In this document: piece after piece, positions 57,094-64,000 of the stretch
Layout of the letters: each line of letters starts with the position of its first letter
Position numbering within the stretch: position 1 is the first letter of the stretch
From: Gammaproteobacteria bacterium
Lineage (GTDB): Bacteria; Pseudomonadota; Gammaproteobacteria; Enterobacterales; Alteromonadaceae
DNA length: 64,000 nt
Assembly (NCBI GenBank): GCA_018222985.1
Contig: JAAEZG010000004.1
Span: forward strand, 1-64,000
Reading direction: 5' to 3'
Notes under the pieces: model-generated
Database searches by the model: none
The model's input: only the letters and a program-made list of their open reading frames with translations
What the model was told of the DNA's origin: nothing
Translations under genes and position numbers: made by a program

Positions 57094-57279
57094 GTGGCCG
57101 TTACGAAAATATATTGGTTGCTCATATTGGTCTTATTAACACACAGCTTTTTTACCTCTGCATCTGCTTCTTTCCATATTTAAGACTCGGGTCACCAAAG
57201 TGTCGATGTTGTGTTTGGAGAATATGATATCGAGCATCAATTTCATGCGCACATCTGGTGTATTACTGGCTCGTCTTGA
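57094..57279 (+). pseudogene. Decayed small exported, His-rich protein
   Basis: A GTG-started frame encodes a good signal peptide (VTKIYWLLILVLLTHSFF, then TSASAS) up to an in-frame TAA at 57181. Reading past the stop gives GHQSVDVVFGEYDIEH and QFHAHIW before a second stop at 57277. This recalls the small His-rich exported proteins found in czc-type operons. It lies alone between two CDF genes. The identification rests on pattern only. Confidence 0.35.
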
Positions 57280-57300
57280 ACAAAAATAATGCACTCATTA

Positions 57301-58188
57301 TCAGTTGTCCCGGCACGCTTCATCAGGATCTTCGAGTTCTACCGTTGTATGGCTTAGAGCATAGGGCGCAAGGACGTTATCGATGTGCTGTTTTAAGTCG
57401 CTACGGGCCTCGATATCAAGATTTTCAGTTAACACCAAATGAACGGTTAATACATGCTCCTCGCCGTCTAGTGACCAAAAATGCAAATGGTGTAGGTCAG
57501 CAACATGAGGTAGCTCCAGTAAAGCGTCAGCGACTTGTCTGTAGGTTTTTTTGTCCGGAGTTGCTTGTATGAAGAGTTTCAGCGTTGCCCACAGGTTGCG
57601 CAGCACATTCACTAAAATAAATAGAGTAAAGCCAATCGACAATATAGGGTCGAGAATTGGCCAGTCTACGAACAACAAAACAATACCAACGATAAGTACA
57701 GCAACCCAGCCGAGAACATCCTCCAGCAAGTGCCAGTTAATAACGCGTTCGTTTAACGTTTTGCCCTCTGACAATTTGTAAGCGGCAAATCCATTAACTG
57801 TAATGCCAACGACGGCTAAAGCGATCATGCCATCAGCGATGGGCATTTGAGGGTTCCAGAGTCTGGGAATCGCTTCCACAAGTACCCAGGCAGAGCCTGC
57901 GATTAAAACAACGGCATTAATAAATGCACCGGCAAGATTGAGTCGCTTATAACCGTAGGTAAAGTGTTGGTTAGCCTGTTTTTTGCCCAGCTTATTAAGT
58001 ACCCACGCCAGGCCAAGCGACAAGCTATCGCCAAGATCATGAACGGCATCAGCTAAAATGGCGGTACTGTTGGTAAGAAAGCCACCAATAAACTCGATAA
58101 TGGTGAAAACAAAGTTAAGAACAAATGCCCACCCTAATCGGTTGGACGGCATGTCCTTTGAGTGATCATGGTTATGGTGATGCCCCAT
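57301..58188 (-). CDS. CzcD/ZitB-like CDF metal exporter
   Basis: A 295-residue cation diffusion facilitator exporting zinc, cadmium or cobalt from the cytoplasm in exchange for protons. The N-terminus is His-rich (MGHHHNHDHSKD). The metal sites are in AILADAVHDLGDS near 47 and HLLEDVLGWVAV near 153. The C-terminal metallo-chaperone-like domain has HVADLHHLHFWSLDGEEH near 227. AGAGGAA precedes the ATG. It follows the CzcCBA operon on the same strand with 59 bases between. Confidence 0.92.
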   Translation of the reverse strand: MGHHHNHDHSKDMPSNRLGWAFVLNFVFTIIEFIGGFLTNSTAILADAVHDLGDSLSLGLAWVLNKLGKKQANQHFTYGYKRLNLAGAFINAVVLIAGSAWVLVEAIPRLWNPQMPIADGMIALAVVGITVNGFAAYKLSEGKTLNERVINWHLLEDVLGWVAVLIVGIVLLFVDWPILDPILSIGFTLFILVNVLRNLWATLKLFIQATPDKKTYRQVADALLELPHVADLHHLHFWSLDGEEHVLTVHLVLTENLDIEARSDLKQHIDNVLAPYALSHTTVELEDPDEACRDN

Positions 58189-58247
58189 AATACGTTCCTC
58201 TTTGTAGTAGAAGGGGCGGCAATAACCGCCCCCTTAAGTGCTGAACC

Positions 58248-61200
58248 CTAACGGCTCAGATCCTTAATTTTTTGTTTCGAAAACCAAGGATAGAGCACGG
58301 GTAAGATAACCAGTGTTAGCAATGTCGCAGACACCAAACCGCCAACAATGACGGTGGCCAATGGACGCTGAATTTCAGCGCCTGCGCCGGTTGCAAACAG
58401 CATGGGAATGAGTCCTAACGCTGAGGTTATTGCCGTCATTAATACCGGGCGTAGTCGAGACCATGCGCCATCAAACACGGCATCATTAACTGCATGCCCA
58501 TCGGTTATTCTCTGGTTTATACTTTCGACCAGAACCACACCGTTTAGTACCGCCACACCAAACAGTGTGATGAAACCCACGGCGCTGGGCACCGATAAGT
58601 ACTGTCCTGACACATAGAGTGCCACAATACCACCGATGACTGCCAACGGTACATTCACCAAAATCAACATGGCTTGACCCATGGTGCCGAAAGCAAAATA
58701 AAGCAGCAGGGCGATGAGTGCCAGCGATATGGGAACGACAATGGACAAGCGCTCCTGTGCTCGTTGTTGACTTTCGAACTGGCCACCAATGTCGACTGAG
58801 TAACCGGTTGGTAAATCCACCTTCTCGTCAATCGCCTTCCTAATATCGGCAACCACGCTGCCCATGTCACGACCCTGAACGTTCGATTGAATTACAACGC
58901 GACGCTGTACATCATCACGACGGATTTGCGGTGGTCCTGATTCAATTGCAACGTTGGCGACTTCGCCTAAGGTTACCCAGGCCCCCGAGGGAGTTAACAA
59001 GCGTAACGAGCGAATAGACTCCGGCGTATCGCGGAATTGCTTGGCCAACCGCACGTAAATATCATAGCGCTCATTACCGCGAATGATCTGGCCTGCCGAA
59101 GCGCCACCCAAGCCATTGTCGACAACGCTAAGTACATCGGAGACATTTAAGCCGTAGCGTGAGAGTTGTTGGCGTTTCGGCGAAACCACCAGTTGTGCTT
59201 CACCTTTTATTTGCTCCATCGCTACTGCAACGGCCCCGTCAACCTGCTTGACGGCACTTTCTATTTCCTGGCCTTTACGGGCCAACACGTCAAGCTCGGG
59301 TCCAAATAGTTTGATGGCTAGCTGCGATTTTACACCTGAGAGCAGTTCATCAACCCGTGTTGCAATAGGTTGTGAAAAATTAAACAACAAGCCTGGGTGA
59401 TCATCTAGTTTTGCCTCCATTTTTTCTTGTAAGGCGTAGCGATCCGATGCTGTTGTCCATTCAGACTGCGGCTTAAGACCCACATATATCTCGATGTTGC
59501 TGATAGGCTCTGGATCGCCGCCCACTTCGGCTCGTCCAATGCGGCTGAGTGCGTAGGTGGTTTCCGGGAACGACATCAGGATTTTTTCAAGCTTCGGAGC
59601 CACCTCTAAGGCCGTTTCAAGGTTAGAGGAGGGGGCTAATGTCACGCGAATATTAATCGTGCCTTCTTCCAGTTCGGGCGCAAACTCTGTGCCGAGACGA
59701 GGCACTAACACCAAAGCGCCGACAAACAGCACACCGGCCAGGGCAATAACAGCCTTTTTACTGCGTAACGCCACCGATAATAGTCTTTTATAACCATTAT
59801 CTAGTGGTTTAAGCAGCTTATTTTCACGAGGCTTAATACCCCGACTGAAAAAGTAACTGGCTAATGCCGGTACAACCATGATGGCCACAAAAACCGCGGA
59901 GATAATGGCCAGCATAATACTGATAGCCATGGGCTCAAATAATTTAGCTTCAACACCCTGAAAACTAAACAGTGGCATAAAGACCACCAAGATAATCATG
60001 GCGGCAAAGAATACCGGTCGTGCCACTTCGTTAGCCGCTTCCTTAACTCGCAGCTTGATACCATGACTATCGAGTTTGGCTGCCTGAGGATCCGGGTCGC
60101 GGTGCTCTGTGCGTTGCTCGGCGTCGTCTTGGTGTTCACTATCCGGACGACTTAAGTGCTTAAAGATATTTTCAACCATCACCACGGAGCCGTCGACCAG
60201 CATACCAATGGCAACAGCAATCCCGCCCAGCGACATCAGGTTAGCCGACATGCCCATCGCGGACATTACCATCAGGGCAATGGCGATAGAAACGGGAATG
60301 GACAGTAACACTAAAAAAGTAGCGCGTATGTTGAGCAAAAACAGTGCTAATACTGCGATAATAAACACAAAGGCAATGAGCAGTGAATACGCGACCGTAG
60401 ATACGGCTTTTTGTATTAAATCGGCCTGATCATAATACGGCTCAAAGGTAACACCCTCGGGTAATGCTTGCTGAATAAGCGGAATGCGCTGTTTAATACC
60501 GTCGATGGTGGCTTTGGTATTCGAGCCCATGCGTTTGAGCACAATACCCGACACCACTTCGCCCAACTGGTTGACCTCGCCGTCGACTTTACGCGACATT
60601 GAGACCGCCCCCTGGCGAATTTCACTGCCGATTTCGACGTCGGCAACCTGTCCCAGTGTTACGGAAACGCCGTCAACGGTTTTGAGCGGTATTTGTCGTA
60701 TTTGTTGCAGGCCTTTTTTACCGCTATCCAACCAGCCGGTGCCGCGAATAACCAACTGCTCCTGACCGCGGGGCATATACCAACCACCGACGTTACCGTT
60801 ATTCTTGTTGACCGCGCCCATGACGTCTTGCTGGGTAAGGTCGTAAGACAGCAGCTTGGCGGGATTGAGGTTAACCTGATATTGCTTAACTTCACCGCCA
60901 AAGGACAAGACTTCGGTAATTCCCTCAACGGGCATCAGTAGCAGTTTAACCACATAGTCGTTAAGACTGCGTAGCTCCATGCTACTGACACCAGAGCCCG
61001 GCTCGGCAAGTAGCAGATACTGATAAACCTGGCCGAGACCGGAAGAGTTAGGGCCCATTTCGGGCGTGCCGACTCCCTCTGGAATCAACTCCTTTGCCGC
61101 TTGCAGCCGCTCGAATACCAGTTGCCGGGCAAAGTAGATATCGACACTCTCGTCAAATACCACGGTAATGCCCGATAAACCTGTTTTTGAGATTGACCGA

Positions 61201-61445
61201 ACTTCTTTGACGTCGGGCAGGGCATACATCACCGACTCTATCGGATAGGTAATAAGCTGCTCGACTTCGGTCGCTGCTAATCCTGGTGCTTCCGTATTTA
61301 CCGTTACCTGAACGTTGGTAACATCGGGAAAGGCATCCAGATTAAGTTTGGGAATAATAAAAAATGACGCAATGCTGATGCTGAATAAAGCCAATACCAA
61401 TAACAGGCGATTGGCGGCAGCAAACTGAATAATGCGCTGAAACAT
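58248..61445 (-). CDS. Heavy-metal RND efflux pump, CzcA/CusA family
   Basis: A 1065-residue inner-membrane transporter of the heavy-metal RND group, driving metal out through a periplasmic adaptor and outer-membrane channel. The N-terminus LNLDAFPDVTNVQVTVNTEA and the second-half FAPELEEGTINIRVTLAPS are group marks. The fourth-helix proton relay reads GMLVDGSVVMVEN near 414. A short acidic/His insert (SEHQDDAEQRTEHRDPDPQ) follows the helix near 435. The metal cannot be fixed; the CzcD-like neighbour favours zinc, cadmium or cobalt. AGGAGG precedes the ATG. Confidence 0.93.
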   Translation of the reverse strand: MFQRIIQFAAANRLLLVLALFSISIASFFIIPKLNLDAFPDVTNVQVTVNTEAPGLAATEVEQLITYPIESVMYALPDVKEVRSISKTGLSGITVVFDESVDIYFARQLVFERLQAAKELIPEGVGTPEMGPNSSGLGQVYQYLLLAEPGSGVSSMELRSLNDYVVKLLLMPVEGITEVLSFGGEVKQYQVNLNPAKLLSYDLTQQDVMGAVNKNNGNVGGWYMPRGQEQLVIRGTGWLDSGKKGLQQIRQIPLKTVDGVSVTLGQVADVEIGSEIRQGAVSMSRKVDGEVNQLGEVVSGIVLKRMGSNTKATIDGIKQRIPLIQQALPEGVTFEPYYDQADLIQKAVSTVAYSLLIAFVFIIAVLALFLLNIRATFLVLLSIPVSIAIALMVMSAMGMSANLMSLGGIAVAIGMLVDGSVVMVENIFKHLSRPDSEHQDDAEQRTEHRDPDPQAAKLDSHGIKLRVKEAANEVARPVFFAAMIILVVFMPLFSFQGVEAKLFEPMAISIMLAIISAVFVAIMVVPALASYFFSRGIKPRENKLLKPLDNGYKRLLSVALRSKKAVIALAGVLFVGALVLVPRLGTEFAPELEEGTINIRVTLAPSSNLETALEVAPKLEKILMSFPETTYALSRIGRAEVGGDPEPISNIEIYVGLKPQSEWTTASDRYALQEKMEAKLDDHPGLLFNFSQPIATRVDELLSGVKSQLAIKLFGPELDVLARKGQEIESAVKQVDGAVAVAMEQIKGEAQLVVSPKRQQLSRYGLNVSDVLSVVDNGLGGASAGQIIRGNERYDIYVRLAKQFRDTPESIRSLRLLTPSGAWVTLGEVANVAIESGPPQIRRDDVQRRVVIQSNVQGRDMGSVVADIRKAIDEKVDLPTGYSVDIGGQFESQQRAQERLSIVVPISLALIALLLYFAFGTMGQAMLILVNVPLAVIGGIVALYVSGQYLSVPSAVGFITLFGVAVLNGVVLVESINQRITDGHAVNDAVFDGAWSRLRPVLMTAITSALGLIPMLFATGAGAEIQRPLATVIVGGLVSATLLTLVILPVLYPWFSKQKIKDLSR

Positions 61446-61456
61446 ACAACCTCCTG

Positions 61457-62602
61457 TTAGTGGTTATGTGGGTCAAAACCGCCTTTAGCGATTTGTGAGC
61501 GAACGAAAAACGCGCCGTTGTCTACGTATTTTGTGCCTTCGTTAACGCCTCGAATAACTTTCCACGGACCCTTTTCATCAACCAATTCGACTTTCTTCGG
61601 TTCAAACTTTCCGGGTTCGTGCTCAATGAATATCTGCCAGTCACCATCAGGGGCCCGCATTAAGGCTGAGTCCTTAACTGCAAGCACCGGTCCATCCGAC
61701 TTGACTGAGAAATAAACATCCGCAAATAAACCAGGGTGTAATTGGTCCTTTTCGTTATTTACCGCAAGTCGTACCGTTCGGGTGCGGGTTTTATGGTCTA
61801 TTGTGTGGCCTTCCTGAATGACTTTTGCCGCAAAGCGCTGATTGTCGACACTCACTGTAACAGGATCACCAAACTGCACACTAAGGTCAGCTGAGCCTGG
61901 TAGACGAGCATTAACCCACAAGGTTTCTTCTTGCAGCACTTCAACCAAGTGATTACCGGCATTAACTTGCTGGCCTTGCTTGAAGTTATCGCTAACCACA
62001 ATCCCGCCAATTTCTGAGGTCAGTTGGTATTCGCCGATAGGGTAGTTAGCTTTACTTAAACGCTTAATGTCGCTGGCTGACATACCAAATGCTTTGAGTT
62101 GCGCTTGCGCTGAGGTAAAGGCGTTTTTCGCTTCGACAAAGCGTTTTTCACCCACCGTTGACTCACCGAGTGACTGCACGCGTTGCCACTCGTTAAGTGT
62201 GACCAAATACTGACTTTGCGCCTCCGCCATGGTGGCGCTGAAGAGGGTTGCCAGTGGCTCACCTTTTTCGACGTGATCGCCAATACTGACAAAACGTTTG
62301 AGAACGGTCGAATCGATGCGCGGACTCACGATATAGCTATTAAAGTCGTTAGCAACCACCTCGCCCGGGGCATAAACCGGATATTCAATGACTTGAGTTT
62401 GCAAGGTTCGCGTGGTGATATCTGCCATGGATAGCTGCTTGCTGGATAGCTCCACGCCTGAGCTTTCCTTATGTTCACCTTGCTCGTGTTTGCCTTCTTC
62501 CTTGTGGGTATCTTCTTTTTCGTCGTGTCCGTGTTCATCCTGCGCCATAACCGAAAAGCTCAGCGCAAGTGCTATTGCTGCGTATAAAGGTTTTACTGAC
62601 AT
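61457..62602 (-). CDS. RND periplasmic adaptor, CzcB/CusB family
   Basis: A 381-residue membrane-fusion protein linking the RND pump to the outer-membrane channel. After the signal peptide (ending near SVMAQD) comes a Glu/His-rich stretch (EHGHDEKEDTHKEEGKHEQ), probably metal-binding. The barrel-sandwich hybrid (YAPGEVVANDF near 75), a helical hairpin and a beta-barrel domain follow. The ribosome binding site GGAGAG overlaps the end of the upstream gene. It lies eleven bases before the pump gene. Confidence 0.92.
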   Translation of the reverse strand: MSVKPLYAAIALALSFSVMAQDEHGHDEKEDTHKEEGKHEQGEHKESSGVELSSKQLSMADITTRTLQTQVIEYPVYAPGEVVANDFNSYIVSPRIDSTVLKRFVSIGDHVEKGEPLATLFSATMAEAQSQYLVTLNEWQRVQSLGESTVGEKRFVEAKNAFTSAQAQLKAFGMSASDIKRLSKANYPIGEYQLTSEIGGIVVSDNFKQGQQVNAGNHLVEVLQEETLWVNARLPGSADLSVQFGDPVTVSVDNQRFAAKVIQEGHTIDHKTRTRTVRLAVNNEKDQLHPGLFADVYFSVKSDGPVLAVKDSALMRAPDGDWQIFIEHEPGKFEPKKVELVDEKGPWKVIRGVNEGTKYVDNGAFFVRSQIAKGGFDPHNH

Positions 62603-62605
62603 CGT

Positions 62606-63856
62606 TTACTCTCCAATCTCTGCGTTTGTTGGCTGGCTTAACGGCGATAACGTCAGTGCTTTACTGAGTTCGCCCGAACGGTACAACCATTCAATGGCGG
62701 CCAACCGATATTGTGTTTGCAGCGCTATCCCTGCAAATTGGCTATCGAGCTGCTGTTGCACAGCGGTGAGGTAGTCTGTGGTGGATAGGTCACCGGCGAG
62801 CCAGGACTGCTCAATCACCTGCATCGACTCATCCTGCCGAGATTGAAAGTCTCTTTGCCAGCTTTGCCACTGTTTTTTCACAAAACGATAATTGTTAAGA
62901 GACGATTTCAGTGCTGCTTGCCATTGTTGCCTTAGTGCAATCAAACGTTTTTCTTCAGCAACAGCTTCGCTATTGGCTGCGCGCACCGCATCGCTGTAGT
63001 TATTGCGAACCTGTAGTGGAATGCTGAATGATAAGCCAATTACTGTTTCGTTATCGCTCTCGCCCGCTTCGACGCCTACGGTTGGGTTGGCGGTGGTTAA
63101 CGAGCGTTTCCAGTCGACATCGGCGCGCTTTAATTGCCATTGCAGGTAAGCGGCTTTTAACGCTGGATGTTGTTGCCAACGAGCCGTTAACGCAGGTTCA
63201 ACGTTAAATAGCTCCTCATTAATGGAGAGTTGACCGACATCAGACGTTGTTAGCAGAGCGTTTAACTCTGCTTCAGCGGATTGCAGTTGTTGATAAGCCG
63301 CTGCCGTTTGTTGCAGTTGCCGACTTAGCGCGAGTACCGTCAGTTGTTCGTCGACGGCACCTAAGTCACCGGCTTTACGTCGTTCGGCAACCAGGCTTAT
63401 CGCCTGTTTAACGATTTTCTCTTGCTGCTCAGCCAGTGCGTAACGCTGTTTTGCGTCCAGCCATTGCACATAGGCATTCAACAAAGTTTTAGCATGCGAT
63501 GTCGCCGACTGGCGATAAATACTCACTGCCATAGCCGTCATGGCGTCACTCTGACTGGCCCTTGCTTCATTGCGAGTGCTCCAGTCCAGCGTCTGGCTTA
63601 GACCAACAGCGTAATTATTGATGTCACCCTCGCGCTCTAAGCGTGACGATAAGCTAGGGTTGTACAAAGGCTGATTTAATTGTTTGCCCTGTTGGATCAG
63701 CGCTTCAGCCTGCTGTTGAGCGGCTTCAACACTGGGGTGTTGCTGCACAGTTTTTTGCCATTGCTCGGGCAACTGTTGTGCATTGGCGTAGCTTGAACTT
63801 ATTGCCAGACTTACGGCAACAAACAAGCGTTTGCTATGTGTCGAAAACGGACCCAT
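62606..63856 (-). CDS. Outer-membrane efflux channel, CzcC/TolC family
   Basis: A 416-residue TolC-family channel with a signal peptide ending near SSYANA. Two outer-membrane-efflux repeats contain long coiled helices rich in Gln and Ala. Family marks include QPLYNPSLSSRLEREGD near 59 and an internal GLSFSIPLQVRNNY stretch near 270. It is the first gene of the three-gene efflux operon. GAGGAG is spaced eight bases before the ATG. Confidence 0.92.
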   Translation of the reverse strand: MGPFSTHSKRLFVAVSLAISSSYANAQQLPEQWQKTVQQHPSVEAAQQQAEALIQQGKQLNQPLYNPSLSSRLEREGDINNYAVGLSQTLDWSTRNEARASQSDAMTAMAVSIYRQSATSHAKTLLNAYVQWLDAKQRYALAEQQEKIVKQAISLVAERRKAGDLGAVDEQLTVLALSRQLQQTAAAYQQLQSAEAELNALLTTSDVGQLSINEELFNVEPALTARWQQHPALKAAYLQWQLKRADVDWKRSLTTANPTVGVEAGESDNETVIGLSFSIPLQVRNNYSDAVRAANSEAVAEEKRLIALRQQWQAALKSSLNNYRFVKKQWQSWQRDFQSRQDESMQVIEQSWLAGDLSTTDYLTAVQQQLDSQFAGIALQTQYRLAAIEWLYRSGELSKALTLSPLSQPTNAEIGE

Positions 63857-63928
63857 AGATAGACTCCTCAGTCATATTACTGCGTAAAATAATGATTTCT
63901 TGCGCTGCTAACGCAGCTTATTAGGCAG

Positions 63929-64000
63929 TTATGAGGAGATGGGAGGCCGGAACAGCGGAGATGATAGAGGGTTAGTGTAAAACTCAGTATACCCAAGACG
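63929..64000 (-). CDS. C-terminal end of an unknown protein, cut by the window edge
   Basis: The minus strand has an open frame of 23 codons running off the right edge and ending in TAA at 63929. It encodes a basic and proline-rich tail ending in SSPLFRPPISS. Small His/Cys-rich proteins that precede czcC in related clusters often end in a similar RPPI motif, as I recall. If real, it is the first gene of the efflux operon, 72 bases before czcC. A frame this short may be chance. Confidence 0.4.
   Translation of the reverse strand, partial: RLGYTEFYTNPLSSPLFRPPISS

Overview
The window looks like a chromosome segment from a marine gammaproteobacterium of the Alteromonadales, most likely Idiomarinaceae (Idiomarina, Pseudidiomarina or relatives). 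This is an inference from remembered similarity: the block engB, cytochrome c4, yihI, DUF2489; several secreted S9 peptidases; many GGDEF proteins; and a YbiT-type ABC-F protein. No 16S or other marker is present to settle the genus.

Positions 1 to about 47.4 kb read as ordinary chromosome, densely packed in short operons. In order they hold: an EamA exporter and engB; cytochrome c4; a 500-base gap with a candidate small RNA; yihI and a DUF2489 membrane protein; a secreted amidohydrolase; cysE; a cold-shock gene with its own promoter and long leader; a cysteine hydrolase; a coupled pair of GGDEF proteins, the second with a broken active site; purE-purK; an esterase, a DUF502 protein and a GST; two lipoprotein prolyl oligopeptidases around a TPR-GGDEF protein; a YeeN-type regulator; a broken TonB-dependent copper receptor; a RegB/RegA-like two-component system joined to a heme protein, a persulfide-dioxygenase-like hydrolase and a YeiH-type exporter; a 1-Cys peroxiredoxin and a phosphopantetheinyl transferase; four overlapping lipoprotein genes led by a CsgG-like protein; a dimeric dUTPase; stress and envelope proteins (MliC/META lipoprotein, TrkA-N plus RyR protein, glutathione peroxidase); a GT2-GtrA transferase and a DSD1-type PLP enzyme; a bicupin; katG; a threonine aldolase-like lyase; ybiT; a LysR/SbtA pair; a secreted calcium-repeat protein and an EEP-family nuclease.

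From about 47.4 kb to the end the content is accessory. A hipBA module is preceded by five operator-like sites at exact 27-bp spacing. A 51-base 3' fragment of tRNA-Arg(CCG) follows, the usual scar of an integrated element. Then come an AbiE toxin-antitoxin pair running directly into a 5'-truncated DUF262 gene, a mercury operon (merR divergent from merTPA with the classic 19-bp-spacer promoter), ynfA, a cysteine-tipped CDF protein, a decayed small ORF, a CzcD-like CDF exporter, and a complete CzcCBA/Cus-type RND efflux operon that reaches the right edge, where the last codons of one more gene seem to be cut off.

The strongest leads are the phased hipBA operators, the active/degenerate GGDEF pair, the sulfur-redox cluster, the CsgG-led lipoprotein operon, the RyR/TrkA-N protein and the scarred junctions of the accessory region. 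I found no CRISPR array, complete tRNA, rRNA or recognisable insertion sequence.
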